Of a DNA stretch of 64,000 nucleotides, positions 46,549-57,121 are shown one piece after another (the stretch's first letter is position 1; each line of letters starts with the position of its first letter). Made by a program: the position numbers and the translations under genes. The notes beneath the pieces were generated by a model that saw nothing but the letters and a program-made list of their open reading frames with translations, was not told the origin of the DNA and searched no databases. Source of the stretch: Haemophilus parainfluenzae (GTDB lineage: Bacteria > Pseudomonadota > Gammaproteobacteria > Enterobacterales > Pasteurellaceae); NCBI RefSeq assembly GCF_003252725.1, contig NZ_QEPO01000006.1:1-64000 (forward strand). Direction: 5' to 3'.

Positions 46549-48270
46549 TTAGTTCGCAACCGCTACCACGTTACCATCTTGTACTTGATACCATGTCATA
46601 TCGCGATCCACATCACAGTTTGAATCTGCGCTAAGCTGACCGGTTAAACCGCTTAAGGTATAACCTGGTACTTGGCGTAATTCATTAAAGTGATTGATGA
46701 GCAACCATGCATCAGAACCCATTGCATATAAACGCATTAATTGGAATTCACCACCGGTTGAGCCGGCCACTTTTTGATATTGTGAAGAATCGCTTTGTTT
46801 AAAGAATGGTATATCACTAAATTGGACGCCATTCATTTTCGCATAGTATTCTGGTGTATTGCTTGCCGCGTTAGAACGAGAGCTTGCATAAATACGGACA
46901 TTCGGATTGCTGGTATCTAAATAACCTTTAATTTCAGCCAATTCATCTGGTGAAGAGATGACATAAAGTGCACTTGTATCTTGCGGTGCACCTTGGAAGA
47001 AGTAGGTAATGTCAGCCGGTAAGTTATAGTAGCGAATATTCGCATCTGTACCCGCTAAACGTTGCCAACGCACGTTGAAAGCATTACCAACACGTTGTCC
47101 TAAATCATTTTGCGGCATGGCAACAATTGGATTGCGAATACCATCTTTCCACATTTTGTTCGCCGCAGACTCTGCTTCATCTTCTGGAGATAAACCGTAA
47201 TAACAGACTTGGTTAATTGCTTGAGTGTTTGCTGTTGCGTTTAATGTGAGCACATCCATGCCTTGTACTGCACTTGGATTCGCAATGATGGCATCGACGT
47301 TTTGTTTAAGTAATGGACCCACTAACGCTTTAATACCCGATGCTTTTGCCTGTGCAATAATGTCATTAATCGGTGTAGTTGATGAGTCAAATACTTGTAC
47401 AGGGATGGTTGAGTCACCTTTTGCATCGTTAAAACCTGATTGGATAGTTGTACCTAAAATTTGGCCATCGCCGCTTAAAGGTAAGACTAAACCAATTTGA
47501 GCTAAATTCGTTTGTTGGAAATTCAACAAGCTTTCTAGCTCTTTAGGGAAAAAGGTTGCCGCAACGTGATTTGGATAAGCGGATTTCCAGCTTTGTAACG
47601 CTTGGCTTAGTTGTACTGGCTGACGGATGTTGTCATTATAAGCTTTAATTAGGGTGAGCCAACCGCCTAATGCCACGCTACCTTCATCGGAGGCATTATT
47701 GATGACAGCGGTATCCGCAGAACGGAGTAACGACCAAGTTTTATCAACATTATCTTTACGACGTTGCATGTCTGTTAAATTTTCATCCATTTTGATGCGT
47801 GCTTTTACCGCTTCAATCACGTCTTTACGATTTTCTGCTGTTTGAGCAAAGGTTTCGTAATAACGAGATTTTTGTGATGGACTTAATTTAGTCAGATCGA
47901 GTGCACGTAATTTACCTTCAGCCACATCATTATTGCCTTTTGCTGCGGCGATGCGCGCTTCAATTAACGTGCGATCTAATTGTTGTGCTTCGTTTAAGTC
48001 AACTAACTCCGTTAATAGCTCTTCCGCTTGGGGTACTTTATTTTCAGAAATTAATACACGAGCTGCTAAGAGTTTGTATGTTTGTTGATCTTCTTTATCC
48101 TGTGTTTGCCCTAATTTGTTCATATAAAATTCAGAACTTGCATTGGCATCACGTTGTAATGTTTGGGTAAAGCTGCTGCCAAATAAGTTAGAACAACCTG
48201 CTAACGCAACAGACAATAAAATCGGCATTAAACGTTTTTTAAAACGACCGCCTTGTAATAGAATAGACAT
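46549..48270 (-). CDS. lpoA: Penicillin-binding protein 1A activator LpoA
   Basis: Outer-membrane lipoprotein that reaches through the periplasm to stimulate PBP1A. The signal ends in LSVALAGC (lipobox cysteine near residue 26). A TPR-like helical N-terminal half (about 30-250) is followed by a type-I periplasmic-binding-protein-like C-terminal domain (IGLVLPLSGDGQILGTTIQ). At 573 residues it is shorter than E. coli LpoA (678), matching the compact Haemophilus form. It is divergent from rsmI, the conserved arrangement. Confidence 0.94.
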   Translation of the reverse strand: MSILLQGGRFKKRLMPILLSVALAGCSNLFGSSFTQTLQRDANASSEFYMNKLGQTQDKEDQQTYKLLAARVLISENKVPQAEELLTELVDLNEAQQLDRTLIEARIAAAKGNNDVAEGKLRALDLTKLSPSQKSRYYETFAQTAENRKDVIEAVKARIKMDENLTDMQRRKDNVDKTWSLLRSADTAVINNASDEGSVALGGWLTLIKAYNDNIRQPVQLSQALQSWKSAYPNHVAATFFPKELESLLNFQQTNLAQIGLVLPLSGDGQILGTTIQSGFNDAKGDSTIPVQVFDSSTTPINDIIAQAKASGIKALVGPLLKQNVDAIIANPSAVQGMDVLTLNATANTQAINQVCYYGLSPEDEAESAANKMWKDGIRNPIVAMPQNDLGQRVGNAFNVRWQRLAGTDANIRYYNLPADITYFFQGAPQDTSALYVISSPDELAEIKGYLDTSNPNVRIYASSRSNAASNTPEYYAKMNGVQFSDIPFFKQSDSSQYQKVAGSTGGEFQLMRLYAMGSDAWLLINHFNELRQVPGYTLSGLTGQLSADSNCDVDRDMTWYQVQDGNVVAVAN

Positions 48271-48339
48271 ATTCGCTCCATAATGAATAAATCAATAATG
48301 GGCGATCTTACTTATCTCACAATGTAAAAGCAAACAAAA

Positions 48340-49188
48340 ATGAATGATTTAACCGGAATTTTATATATTGTCGCTACGCCAATCGGGAATTTACAAGATA
48401 TTACACAACGTGCTTTAGAGACCTTTTCACAAGTGGATTTAATTGCTGCGGAAGACACACGCCACAGTGGTTTATTGCTCAGTCATTATGGTATCAAAAA
48501 GCCTTTTTTCGCCTTGCATGATCACAATGAACAAGAAAAAGCACATGTGTTGGTAGAAAAGCTAAAACAAGGCACTAATATTGCATTAATTTCTGATGCG
48601 GGAACACCCTTAATTAGCGATCCCGGTTTTCATTTAGTGCGTCAATGTCGTGAGGCAGGCATTAAAGTGGTGCCATTACCCGGCGCTTGTGCTGCGATTA
48701 CTGCATTATGTGCATCGGGCATTGCGTCAGACCGTTTTTGCTTTGAAGGTTTTTTGCCTGCGAAAACCAAGGCACGTAAAGATAAGTTAGAAAACGTCGC
48801 AGAAGAAGACCGCACTTTAATCTTCTATGAATCAACGCACCGCATTTTAGATACCCTTGCCGATATGCAAGATGTATTAGGTGGCGAACGCTATGTTGTA
48901 CTTGCCCGTGAAATTACGAAAACGTGGGAAACCATTGCAGGGGATAAATTAAGTGATCTTCGTCAATGGTTAAGTGAAGATCCGAATCGCACGAAAGGTG
49001 AGATGGTGTTAATCGTGGAAGGCAAACCTAAATTAGAAGATAGCGAAGAATTTTCACCACAAGCAATTAAAGCACTCACTTTGATTGCCAAAGAACTCCC
49101 TTTAAAAAAGGCTGCGTCGATTGTGGCAGAACTTTATGGTTATAAGAAAAATGCCTTATACCAATTTGGATTGGATAATTTAGATTAG
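48340..49188 (+). CDS. rsmI: 16S rRNA (cytidine-1402-2'-O)-methyltransferase RsmI
   Basis: SAM-dependent methylation of C1402 2'-OH in 16S rRNA. The 282 residues (E. coli 286) contain the tetrapyrrole-methylase-type fold: [41 protein letters not shown] and [18 protein letters not shown]. It is divergent from lpoA with a 69-base spacer. Confidence 0.95.
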   Translation: MNDLTGILYIVATPIGNLQDITQRALETFSQVDLIAAEDTRHSGLLLSHYGIKKPFFALHDHNEQEKAHVLVEKLKQGTNIALISDAGTPLISDPGFHLVRQCREAGIKVVPLPGACAAITALCASGIASDRFCFEGFLPAKTKARKDKLENVAEEDRTLIFYESTHRILDTLADMQDVLGGERYVVLAREITKTWETIAGDKLSDLRQWLSEDPNRTKGEMVLIVEGKPKLEDSEEFSPQAIKALTLIAKELPLKKAASIVAELYGYKKNALYQFGLDNLD

Positions 49189-49270
49189 CCAAAAAACTAT
49201 CCCACCTCTTTAGAAAAGAAGGGCTAGGGGAGATTTGGTAGAATTAATTTTTATAAATTTCGGAGAACAA

Positions 49271-50719
49271 ATGTTAAAACAGGTTTCAGATACCTTACTT
49301 GCACCAAGCAATTTATCGCATCAATCATTGCTTAATATTTTTGATGTGATGTCACATCGTCATATTGATTATGCGGATCTTTATTTTCAATTAAGCCAAG
49401 ATGAAAGCTGGGTATTAGAAGATAGTATTATTAAAGAAGGTGGCTTTCATATTGATCGCGGTGTGGGTGTACGCGCAGTTTCTGGAGAGAAAACAGGCTT
49501 TGCGTATTCCGATCAAATTAACTTAGCGTCATTACAACAATGTGCAGAGGCCGTAAAAGGTATTGCACAAATTAAAGAAGGCAATTTAATTTCGCCTCAA
49601 GCATTTAATGCGGTGAATGCGGTTCAGCGTTATGCAGCAATTAATCCGTTAGAAAGTTTAAGTAAAGAGAAAAAGATCGAGTTATTACATCTCGTGGATC
49701 GTACTGCGCGATCTGAAGATCCTCGTGTTACGCATGTCTCAGCGGCATTAAGCTCGATTTACGAAGAAGTATTAGTGGTTGCAACAGATGGCACTCTTGC
49801 TGCAGATATTCGTCCACTTGTGCGTTTATCTATTTCTGTTCTCGTGGAAGAAGATGGCAAACGTGAGCGTGGTAGCTGCGGTTCAGGTGGACGCTTTGGC
49901 TTAGATTGGTTTTTTGAAGTGGTAAATGGGGACATTCGTGCCGTTAATTTTGCCAAAGAAGCGGTTCGTCAAGCCCTTGTGAATTTAAGTGCGGTCGCTG
50001 CACCAGCTGGATTAATGCCTGTGGTATTAGGGGATGGTTGGCCGGGAGTGTTGCTCCATGAAGCAGTAGGACATGGTTTGGAAGGGGATTTCAATCGCAA
50101 AGAAAGTTCCTTATTTACGGGTAAAATTGGTGAGTTAGTGACGTCGCCATTATGTACAATTGTGGATGACGGCACATTACAAAATCGCCGAGGTTCTTTA
50201 ACCATTGATGATGAAGGTGTGCCTAGTCAATGTAACGTTTTAATCAAAGACGGGATTTTGCAAGGCTATATGCAAGATAAACTTAACGCTCGATTAATGG
50301 GTGTGAAACCAACAGGGAATGGTCGCCGTGAGTCTTATGCGCATTTGCCAATGCCACGAATGACGAATACTTATATGTTAGCGGGTCAAAGCAAATTTGA
50401 AGATTTAGTGGCTTCAGTAGATCGCGGTATTTATGCACCGCACTTTGGTGGTGGGCAAGTGGATATCACCTCAGGTAAATTTGTGTTCTCGACTTCTGAA
50501 GCTTATCTGATCGAAAAAGGTAAAATCACCAAACCGGTTAAAGGCGCTACATTGATTGGTAGCGGTATCGATGTGATGCAAAAAGTCTCTATGGTCGCAG
50601 ATAAAACAGACTTAGATCTTGGTATCGGTGTATGCGGCAAAGATGGCCAAAGTGTGCCAGTCGGTGTTGGTCAGCCAGCCTTAAAAATAGATGAAATCAC
50701 CGTTGGTGGAACCAATTAA
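49271..50719 (+). CDS. tldD: Metalloprotease TldD
   Basis: Subunit of the TldD/TldE protease, which processes modified peptides and degrades antitoxin CcdA in E. coli. The ATG at 49271 is used (CGGAGA just upstream), giving 482 residues (E. coli 481). The zinc site [13 protein letters not shown] is intact. GGxxG-like and C-terminal [18 protein letters not shown] blocks fit the family. Its partner TldE is not in the window. Confidence 0.95.
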   Translation: MLKQVSDTLLAPSNLSHQSLLNIFDVMSHRHIDYADLYFQLSQDESWVLEDSIIKEGGFHIDRGVGVRAVSGEKTGFAYSDQINLASLQQCAEAVKGIAQIKEGNLISPQAFNAVNAVQRYAAINPLESLSKEKKIELLHLVDRTARSEDPRVTHVSAALSSIYEEVLVVATDGTLAADIRPLVRLSISVLVEEDGKRERGSCGSGGRFGLDWFFEVVNGDIRAVNFAKEAVRQALVNLSAVAAPAGLMPVVLGDGWPGVLLHEAVGHGLEGDFNRKESSLFTGKIGELVTSPLCTIVDDGTLQNRRGSLTIDDEGVPSQCNVLIKDGILQGYMQDKLNARLMGVKPTGNGRRESYAHLPMPRMTNTYMLAGQSKFEDLVASVDRGIYAPHFGGGQVDITSGKFVFSTSEAYLIEKGKITKPVKGATLIGSGIDVMQKVSMVADKTDLDLGIGVCGKDGQSVPVGVGQPALKIDEITVGGTN

Positions 50720-50725
50720 ATATAC

Positions 50726-50752
50726 AGCCCGATAATCATATCGGGCTTTTTA
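50726..50752 (+). terminator. Terminator after tldD
   Basis: AGCCCGAT-AATC-ATATCGGGCT stem followed by TTTTATTT. Confidence 0.9.
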
Positions 50753-51027
50753 TTTCCTTCGTATATAAGTGCGGTCTGTTTTTTATCTATTTTTGATTAG
50801 TCAGTTTCTGATGAATAATCATTGTGTTAGACTAAAAGTTAAGTACCCTACGCGTTTATCTCGATTCTTTTATGATCCCTATCACAATATCTTGTAAAAC
50901 CAGTTAAAAAAATTCCCCAAATAACCTTAATAAGTGATACATTTACCATCGCATGACTTTTTGTCATTTAAGAGACAGGGACAGGCGTGAGTTTGTCTGA
51001 AATTTCATCAACCAGAGGGAAACATTT
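50753..51027 (+). promoter_or_regulatory. Upstream region of pntA
   Basis: The 308-base gap from the tldD stop (50720-51027) begins with the tldD terminator. The rest has a USS (50767-50775), a CRP-like site (50871-50886: TATGA-TCCCTA-TCACA, 9 of 10 core bases) and an AGAGGGAAA ribosome site before pntA. No gene is visible. Confidence 0.5.
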
Positions 51028-52569
51028 ATGTTAATTGGTGTACCTAGAGAACTGCTTGATAGCGAAAATCGTGTGGCGGCGACGCCAAAAACGGTTCAGC
51101 AGATCTTAAAACTGGGCTTTGACGTCATCGTAGAACACGATGCAGGATTCAAAGCAAGTTTTGAAGACCAAGCATTTATCGACGCCGGCGCAAAAATTGG
51201 CTCAAGTTCAGAAGTGTGGCATTCGGATGTGATTTTTAAAGTGAATCCACCAACGGATGCAGAAATTGATCAAATGAAGGAAGGTGCAACACTTGTGAGC
51301 TTCATTTGGCGGGCACAAAATCCGGATTTAATGAAAAAACTCACGTCGAAAAAAATTAATGTATTAGCGATGGATTCTGTGCCACGTATTTCCCGTGCGC
51401 AAGCGCTTGATGCATTAAGCTCTATGGCGAATATTTCTGGTTATCGTGCGGTGATTGAAGCAGCTCATGAATTTGGTAGTTTCTTCACTGGACAAATTAC
51501 TGCAGCAGGTAAAGTACCACCGGCAAAAGTGTTAGTCATTGGTGCGGGTGTTGCAGGTCTTGCGGCGATTGGTGCAGCGAATAGCCTTGGTGCGATTGTA
51601 CGTGCTTTTGACTCTCGTCCTGAAGTAAAAGAACAAGTACAAAGTATGGGCGCGTCTTTCTTAGAAATTGATTTTAAAGAAGAAGGCGGTAGTGGCGATG
51701 GTTACGCGAAAGTGATGTCAGAAGAATTTAACCGTCGTGCGATGGAGCTTTATGCGGAACAAGCCAAAGAAGTGGATATCATTATTACCACCGCGGCGAT
51801 TCCGGGTAAACCTGCACCTCGCTTAATCACAAAAGAAATGGTTGATTCCATGAAACCAGGTGCTGTAGTGGTGGACTTAGCGGCTGCAACTGGTGGTAAC
51901 TGTGCTTACACTGAAGCAGGTAAAGTCGTCACCACTGAAAACCAAGTGAAAATCATTGGTTACACCGATTTCCCAAGTCGTTTACCAACACAATCTTCCC
52001 AACTTTACGGTACAAACTTAGTTAATTTATTAAAACTACTTTGTAAAGAAAAATACGGCAAGATCAATATCGATTTTGAAGATGTGGTATTACGCGCAGT
52101 GACTGTGGTACTTGATGGTGAAGAAATTCCACCAGCGCAAATCCAAGTGTCAGCACAACCAAAACAAGAAGCGAAAGCGGCACAAAGTGCGGTTAAAAAA
52201 GAGGAAGAAAAACCAGCAGATCCTCGCATCAAATATGGTGTGATGGCGGGTGTAGGTGTGTTATTCCTCTGGCTTGCATCTGTGGCGCCAGCGGCATTCC
52301 TTTCTCACTTCACCGTATTCGTATTGGCTTGTGTAGTTGGTTACTACGTGGTTTGGAACGTTAGCCACGCTCTACACACCCCGCTTATGGCGGTAACCAA
52401 TGCGATTTCAGGTATCATCATTGTGGGTGCATTACTGCAAATTAGACAACCAACAGGCAACTTCTTTATTGATGCATTAGCCTTTGTGGCAATCTTGGTG
52501 GCAAGCATCAACATCTTTGGTGGTTTCCGTGTAACCCAACGTATGTTGGCGATGTTTAGAAAAGGTTAA
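51028..52569 (+). CDS. pntA: NAD(P) transhydrogenase subunit alpha
   Basis: With PntB, transfers hydride between NADH and NADP+ using the proton gradient at the inner membrane. The 513 residues (E. coli 510) begin with [20 protein letters not shown]. They show the NAD-binding [22 protein letters not shown] and a Lys/Glu-rich linker (about 380-400). Four C-terminal membrane helices follow. A USS at 52185 encodes part of the linker, where residue choice is free. pntB starts 10 bases on. Confidence 0.97.
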   Translation: MLIGVPRELLDSENRVAATPKTVQQILKLGFDVIVEHDAGFKASFEDQAFIDAGAKIGSSSEVWHSDVIFKVNPPTDAEIDQMKEGATLVSFIWRAQNPDLMKKLTSKKINVLAMDSVPRISRAQALDALSSMANISGYRAVIEAAHEFGSFFTGQITAAGKVPPAKVLVIGAGVAGLAAIGAANSLGAIVRAFDSRPEVKEQVQSMGASFLEIDFKEEGGSGDGYAKVMSEEFNRRAMELYAEQAKEVDIIITTAAIPGKPAPRLITKEMVDSMKPGAVVVDLAAATGGNCAYTEAGKVVTTENQVKIIGYTDFPSRLPTQSSQLYGTNLVNLLKLLCKEKYGKINIDFEDVVLRAVTVVLDGEEIPPAQIQVSAQPKQEAKAAQSAVKKEEEKPADPRIKYGVMAGVGVLFLWLASVAPAAFLSHFTVFVLACVVGYYVVWNVSHALHTPLMAVTNAISGIIIVGALLQIRQPTGNFFIDALAFVAILVASINIFGGFRVTQRMLAMFRKG

Positions 52570-52579
52570 GGAGAAGACG

Positions 52580-53959
52580 ATGTCTGAAGGTTTAGTACAA
52601 GCAGCCTATATTATCGCTGCATTACTTTTCATTATGAGCTTAGCCGGTCTTTCTAAACATGAAACGGCAAAAGCCGGTTGTTGGTATGGTATTGTCGGTA
52701 TGACAATTGCCCTTGTTGCAACCATTTTCGGCCCGCAATCTGAAGGTACATTATGGATCATTATTGCGATGATCATCGGTGGCGTGATTGGTGTTCAACG
52801 TGCATTAAAAGTTGAAATGACAGAAATGCCTGAACTCGTTGCGATCCTTCACAGTTTTGTAGGTTTAGCAGCAGTGCTCGTAGGCTTTAACAGTTACGGT
52901 TTAACACACGAAACCGATCCTGTGTTAATGAATATCCATAACGTTGAAGTATTCTTAGGGATCTTCATCGGTGCGGTAACATTCACGGGTTCTATCGTAG
53001 CATTCGGTAAATTAAGCGGCAAAATCAATTCAAAAGCGTTAATGTTGCCACATCGCCATAAATTAAATTTAGCGGCATTAGTGGTTTCAGCTTTCTTGAT
53101 GGTGGCATTCTTAAACAACCCAGATAATATCTTCCCAGTGTTACTCATGACCGCGATTGCACTTGCATTCGGCTGGCACTTAGTGGCATCTATCGGTGGT
53201 GCGGATATGCCGGTTGTGGTTTCAATGCTTAACTCATACTCTGGTTGGGCAGCGGCTGCAGCAGGTTTCATGCTAAGCAATGACTTGCTTATCGTCACTG
53301 GTGCATTAGTGGGTTCTTCTGGTGCGATTCTTTCTTACATTATGTGTAAAGCGATGAACCGCTCATTTATCAGCGTTATTGCGGGTGGTTTTGGTAATGA
53401 TGTTCAAGTATCTTCTGATGAAGAACAAGGCGAATACCGTGAAACAACCGCAGAAGAAGTGGCTGAATTACTCAAAAATGCAAGCTCTGTGATCATCACG
53501 CCAGGATATGGTATGGCGGTAGCACAAGCGCAATATCCAGTGGCTGAACTTACGGCGAAATTGCGTGAGCGTGGTATTAACGTTCGTTTTGGTATTCACC
53601 CTGTTGCAGGTCGTTTACCGGGTCATATGAACGTACTTTTAGCGGAAGCGAAAGTGCCTTATGACATCGTGCTTGAAATGGATGAAATCAATGATGATTT
53701 CGCGGATACCGATGTGGTATTAGTTATCGGTGCAAACGACACCGTAAACCCAGCAGCGATGGAAGATCCAAACAGCCCAATCGCAGGTATGCCGGTGTTA
53801 GAAGTATGGAAAGCACAAAACGTTATCGTATTTAAACGCTCTATGGCGGTAGGTTACGCGGGAGTTCAAAACCCATTATTCTTCAAAGAAAACACTCAAA
53901 TGCTCTTTGGTGATGCAAAAGAACGTGTTGATGACATTCTTACTGCATTAAACAAATAA
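52580..53959 (+). CDS. pntB: NAD(P) transhydrogenase subunit beta
   Basis: NADP(H)-binding subunit of the proton-translocating transhydrogenase. About nine membrane helices fill the first 260 residues. The NADP-binding domain III ([63 protein letters not shown]) completes the 459 residues (E. coli 462). It ends at a USS-type terminator. Confidence 0.97.
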   Translation: MSEGLVQAAYIIAALLFIMSLAGLSKHETAKAGCWYGIVGMTIALVATIFGPQSEGTLWIIIAMIIGGVIGVQRALKVEMTEMPELVAILHSFVGLAAVLVGFNSYGLTHETDPVLMNIHNVEVFLGIFIGAVTFTGSIVAFGKLSGKINSKALMLPHRHKLNLAALVVSAFLMVAFLNNPDNIFPVLLMTAIALAFGWHLVASIGGADMPVVVSMLNSYSGWAAAAAGFMLSNDLLIVTGALVGSSGAILSYIMCKAMNRSFISVIAGGFGNDVQVSSDEEQGEYRETTAEEVAELLKNASSVIITPGYGMAVAQAQYPVAELTAKLRERGINVRFGIHPVAGRLPGHMNVLLAEAKVPYDIVLEMDEINDDFADTDVVLVIGANDTVNPAAMEDPNSPIAGMPVLEVWKAQNVIVFKRSMAVGYAGVQNPLFFKENTQMLFGDAKERVDDILTALNK

Positions 53960-53980
53960 GCAAAAAACTGAAATAAAACT

Positions 53981-54014
53981 GACCGCACTTTGAGAGATTA
54001 AAGTGCGGTTTTTT
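53981..54014 (+). terminator. USS inverted-repeat terminator after pntB
   Basis: ACCGCACTTT and AAAGTGCGGT around an 8-base loop, followed by a T run. Here the USS pair is in the opposite order to the other hairpins. Confidence 0.92.
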
Positions 54015-54078
54015 ATCGATTGAATTTTTCTTGTAATTATTTAGAATGATTCAATATTTAATTTTTAAAGAGAATTTT

Positions 54079-54918
54079 ATGAATAAATCCTTATTTTTCT
54101 TATTGCTTTTTTCTTTTTCAACTTCTGCTTTCGCATTATTTCCAATTGAGAATGATTGGACAAAGCATCACTTGCAAGGAAAAGTGAAATCAATTAAATC
54201 CAAGGATGAAGGTAATTCAGCCTTGCCCGATAATGGGACAGTAAGTTATCTAGATAGCTTTTATAACGAACAAGGCTTTTTGATAAAAGAAAAGGAACAG
54301 GGCGTTCTTTTTGATAAAAAAAAGATCACAATTCGTTACTATAAGTATGATGATCAGAATCGATTATTAGAAATTCAGGATGATAATGTGACTGAAACTA
54401 ATCCAGAGCTAAAAACCTTTAGTAAATTTTATCGTTATTTAGAAAATCAGGATGGTAGTGGTGTCGTGCAGTTTGTAGAATATAAGGATACACCAGATTT
54501 TTCATCATCATATAAAGAACATTTTTATGATAAAGCGGGTACTTTGCTCAAAACTCAAGAGTATGATGTAGAGAATAAAACAACATCAGATATAAAAAAA
54601 TACGACTATGAGAATGGCAAACTGAGTAAAATATGTCGTATTGAAGATAATGTAGAAAGAGATTGCGATACTTATCATTACGAAAATGATGGTTCATTTA
54701 CCGAATCTTTAAACGTTTTTATCAATAGTGTGAAAAATTCTTTTGATAAAAATTATCGCTTATTAAAAAGTGAAATGTTTAGCGTTGGAATACGCATCAA
54801 CTGGATAACCGTATCATACCAATTTGATAAACATGGCAATGTTATTGAAGAGATAATCTATAATAAAGATGGTGTATGGAAAACCAAAAAGACTTATCAA
54901 TATGAGTATTATGAATAG
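54079..54918 (+). CDS. Exported protein with YD/RHS-like strand repeats, function unknown
   Basis: I do not recognise a named family. The ATG at 54079 gives 279 residues with a Sec signal (MNKSLFFLLLFSFSTSAFA, cut after AFA). The mature part is a run of tyrosine- and aspartate-rich beta-hairpin units, e.g. YYKYDDQNRLLEIQDD, HFYDKAGTLLKTQEYD, KYDYENGKLSKI and QFDKHGNVIEEIIYN. These resemble the YD units of RHS proteins and MORN-like periplasmic proteins. Two cysteines (ICRIEDN, RDCDTY) could form a disulfide. It probably stands alone between pntB and yedF, with terminators on both sides. AGAG precedes the ATG weakly. Confidence 0.75.
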   Translation: MNKSLFFLLLFSFSTSAFALFPIENDWTKHHLQGKVKSIKSKDEGNSALPDNGTVSYLDSFYNEQGFLIKEKEQGVLFDKKKITIRYYKYDDQNRLLEIQDDNVTETNPELKTFSKFYRYLENQDGSGVVQFVEYKDTPDFSSSYKEHFYDKAGTLLKTQEYDVENKTTSDIKKYDYENGKLSKICRIEDNVERDCDTYHYENDGSFTESLNVFINSVKNSFDKNYRLLKSEMFSVGIRINWITVSYQFDKHGNVIEEIIYNKDGVWKTKKTYQYEYYE

Positions 54919-54985
54919 GATTCAATGTAAGCGCTGATAGTAAAATGGAGTTGTTTTTTATCAGATGTGTCTTGCTAAAAAATAT

Positions 54986-55015
54986 AAAAGTGCGGTCAAA
55001 ATTGACCGCACTTTT
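54986..55015. terminator. Bidirectional USS hairpin terminator
   Basis: AAAAGTGCGGTCAA-AA-TTGACCGCACTTTT between convergent genes. Both arms are perfect uptake signals. Confidence 0.92.
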
Positions 55016-55019
55016 TACA

Positions 55020-55289
55020 TTAACGTTGAATCAAATAGCGTAATTTAGTGCCATCTTGTTCCACGCTTAATAGTGTGTAACCGTGGTTTTTAGTATCAAC
55101 AGGAATGTTGTTGATGGATTGGGCACAGTCACTTAATAGCTCTAAAATTTCGCCTTTTTGTAATTGTGGCATAGTTTCGAGCATCACGATCGCTGGATAC
55201 GGGCAAGGTTCACCTAGCGTATCTAACGTATAATCTGGGGTGATGTCTTTTGGATCTTTATCTAATTTTTGAACAACGGTAAATGCCAT
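55020..55289 (-). CDS. yedF: TusA-family sulfurtransferase-like protein YedF
   Basis: An 89-residue SirA/TusA-fold protein with the sulfur/selenium-carrying motif GEPCPYPAIVMLETM. The second cysteine in LLSDCAQSINNIP fits the YedF branch. An RNA-free role in sulfur or selenium trafficking with the adjacent YedE transporter is known only by association. It lies 41 bases after yedE and was probably co-transcribed with it. Confidence 0.9.
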   Translation of the reverse strand: MAFTVVQKLDKDPKDITPDYTLDTLGEPCPYPAIVMLETMPQLQKGEILELLSDCAQSINNIPVDTKNHGYTLLSVEQDGTKLRYLIQR

Positions 55290-55330
55290 AATAATGTCCT
55301 CTTTTTTTGAATGAATTCGTTAATATTTAA

Positions 55331-56554
55331 TTAGCAACCACAAGCTTGTGGATTTGCTGCAGCGATTTTTGCTTTGGCTTTTTTCAAGAAGTGGTGTTCC
55401 CACCAAACAACAGCGATTAAGCAGAGAATAAGCAAGCCGTAATTTACTAATAAACCGCCAACAGGGCCAAAGGATTTCAATAAGTTAAGTTTTTCGTAAT
55501 CTAACGCAAGCACAGGGGCAAGATCGTCCCAGGCGTAGGCTAAATAGGTTGAACCGATAACATTGCCTAAGCCCACCCACATAAAGTGAACTTGACCTTC
55601 CATTGAGCGATACATCCAACCGGTTTCACATCCGCCCGCTAATACAATACCGAAGCCAAATAATAAACCACCGATAATTGCATTTGGACCCGCCCACATG
55701 ATTTTGGCTGGTACGCCTAATTGAATGTAGCTGAATACGCCGAGCGTACCCACGATAATACCGAAGATAATCGCTTTTGCCATATAAGCACGGCCAGTTA
55801 CCCATAAATCACGGAAGGCAGAGGTAAAGCAGATTTGAGCACGTTCAATTAATAAGCCAAAAGCTAACCCACAAAGCATTGCAAAACCGAGTTTGACGGA
55901 GTTTGTCATCACATAAAGTGAAGCAATCAGGTAAGCAAAAAAGATCACCATACCAATCCAAAAACGACGACTCGCTTGTTTCGGGTCAGTTTCTTGTAAT
56001 TTTGCCGCGCCTTTTTTCAATTCTAATTTCACGCGAAACATCGGTAGTAAGGTCACTTTTACCCCGGCATAAGTACCTACGGCAGTGGCAATAGTGAAAA
56101 ACCAAGCATGAACAGAAAATTGTGGAATACCCGTGAAGAGAGAGGCAAGGTTACAGCCCATTGCTAAACGTGCACCAAAACCGGCTAATGCACCACCAAT
56201 GAGAGCTTGAACAATACGACGTTTGTGCGGTTGATTACGCCATTTCACGTTGTTTGCCCAAAGTGCAGCAGAAATACATCCCGCGAACATACCTAAGATC
56301 ATCACGCCATCAATACGGGTGAAGATCGTGCCTTGCATACCGATAATTTTATAATAGCTCCAGTCGGATACATCGACGCCTAGCGCTTGCAAAGCATGGC
56401 CACCCCAACGGGTAAATTCCCCGGTAACCGCCCAATAAGTGCCAGTTACCCCAAAGTAATAAGCTGAAATTAGCCCTGCAGCAATAACTGCAGCGACAGG
56501 ATTCCAGTATTTGATCAGATAATTTTGTTTGAATTGCTGCAAAATCTCTTTCAT
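55331..56554 (-). CDS. yedE: YeeE/YedE family sulfur (or selenium) compound transporter
   Basis: Inner-membrane channel-like permease of 407 residues and about ten helices. Each half has the family Cys motif: MGCNLASLFTGIPQFSVHAW and GGCETGWMYRSMEGQVHFMWVG. The tail ends in PQACGC. Homologues take up thiosulfate (TsuA) or are linked to selenium metabolism; the substrate here is open. The ATG at 56554 is chosen (AAGGA about 11 bases upstream) over a much longer frame from 56692 that would add 46 residues without homology. Confidence 0.9.
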   Translation of the reverse strand: MKEILQQFKQNYLIKYWNPVAAVIAAGLISAYYFGVTGTYWAVTGEFTRWGGHALQALGVDVSDWSYYKIIGMQGTIFTRIDGVMILGMFAGCISAALWANNVKWRNQPHKRRIVQALIGGALAGFGARLAMGCNLASLFTGIPQFSVHAWFFTIATAVGTYAGVKVTLLPMFRVKLELKKGAAKLQETDPKQASRRFWIGMVIFFAYLIASLYVMTNSVKLGFAMLCGLAFGLLIERAQICFTSAFRDLWVTGRAYMAKAIIFGIIVGTLGVFSYIQLGVPAKIMWAGPNAIIGGLLFGFGIVLAGGCETGWMYRSMEGQVHFMWVGLGNVIGSTYLAYAWDDLAPVLALDYEKLNLLKSFGPVGGLLVNYGLLILCLIAVVWWEHHFLKKAKAKIAAANPQACGC

Positions 56555-56781
56555 GAATGAGTAAATCCTTAAAATGAAATGATGATTTGCAAGTGTGGTA
56601 TAAAATGAAGAGATTTTTGAAGTGTCTGCCATTTTCCTATACACAAAACTTGCGATATAAGACAAATGAATTGTCGAGCGAAATAATAGCATTTGTTTTT
56701 TGTTAATGCACGAGGGGAGGGATAATTATTTGTGGGTAATTTTGAATTTTAAGATGAGAGAATAAAGTCAATCTATAGTCC

Positions 56782-57045
56782 TTATTTTTTCCGCAATATC
56801 AATTTTTCAATTAAAAAAACGAAGACTAGGGTAATAAGCATCGTAAGTCCACCAGCTAGAATAGCTAATAAACAAATTACCCAGGCAGATTTGTCCATAT
56901 TAAGGAAAGCAAAGAAATAGAAACCAAATAGTAGGGAAAATATACACCATAATCCCCAACTTAATTTGGAATATTTATTGAATAGAAATTCAAATAACCC
57001 TTCAAAAAATAAATGGAAAAAACATTCAAAGATAATATTACCCAT
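56782..57045 (-). CDS. Small inner-membrane protein, unknown
   Basis: An 87-residue hydrophobic protein (ATG 57045; a TTG at 57057 would add four residues). Two clear membrane helices (about residues 28-46 and 53-78) follow an amphipathic Phe-rich start. It ends in KLILRKK. No family recognised. It lies 76 bases after moeB on the same strand, with no strong ribosome site, so expression may depend on readthrough. It could be spurious, but the length and hydrophobic pattern argue for a gene. Confidence 0.5.
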   Translation of the reverse strand: MGNIIFECFFHLFFEGLFEFLFNKYSKLSWGLWCIFSLLFGFYFFAFLNMDKSAWVICLLAILAGGLTMLITLVFVFLIEKLILRKK

Positions 57046-57121
57046 ACGTTGTTTCAATGCTAAGTCATAATAATGATTTGTTTAGACAAACTTTCTGTCT
57101 GCCTAAATGTTAAGAGAAAAC

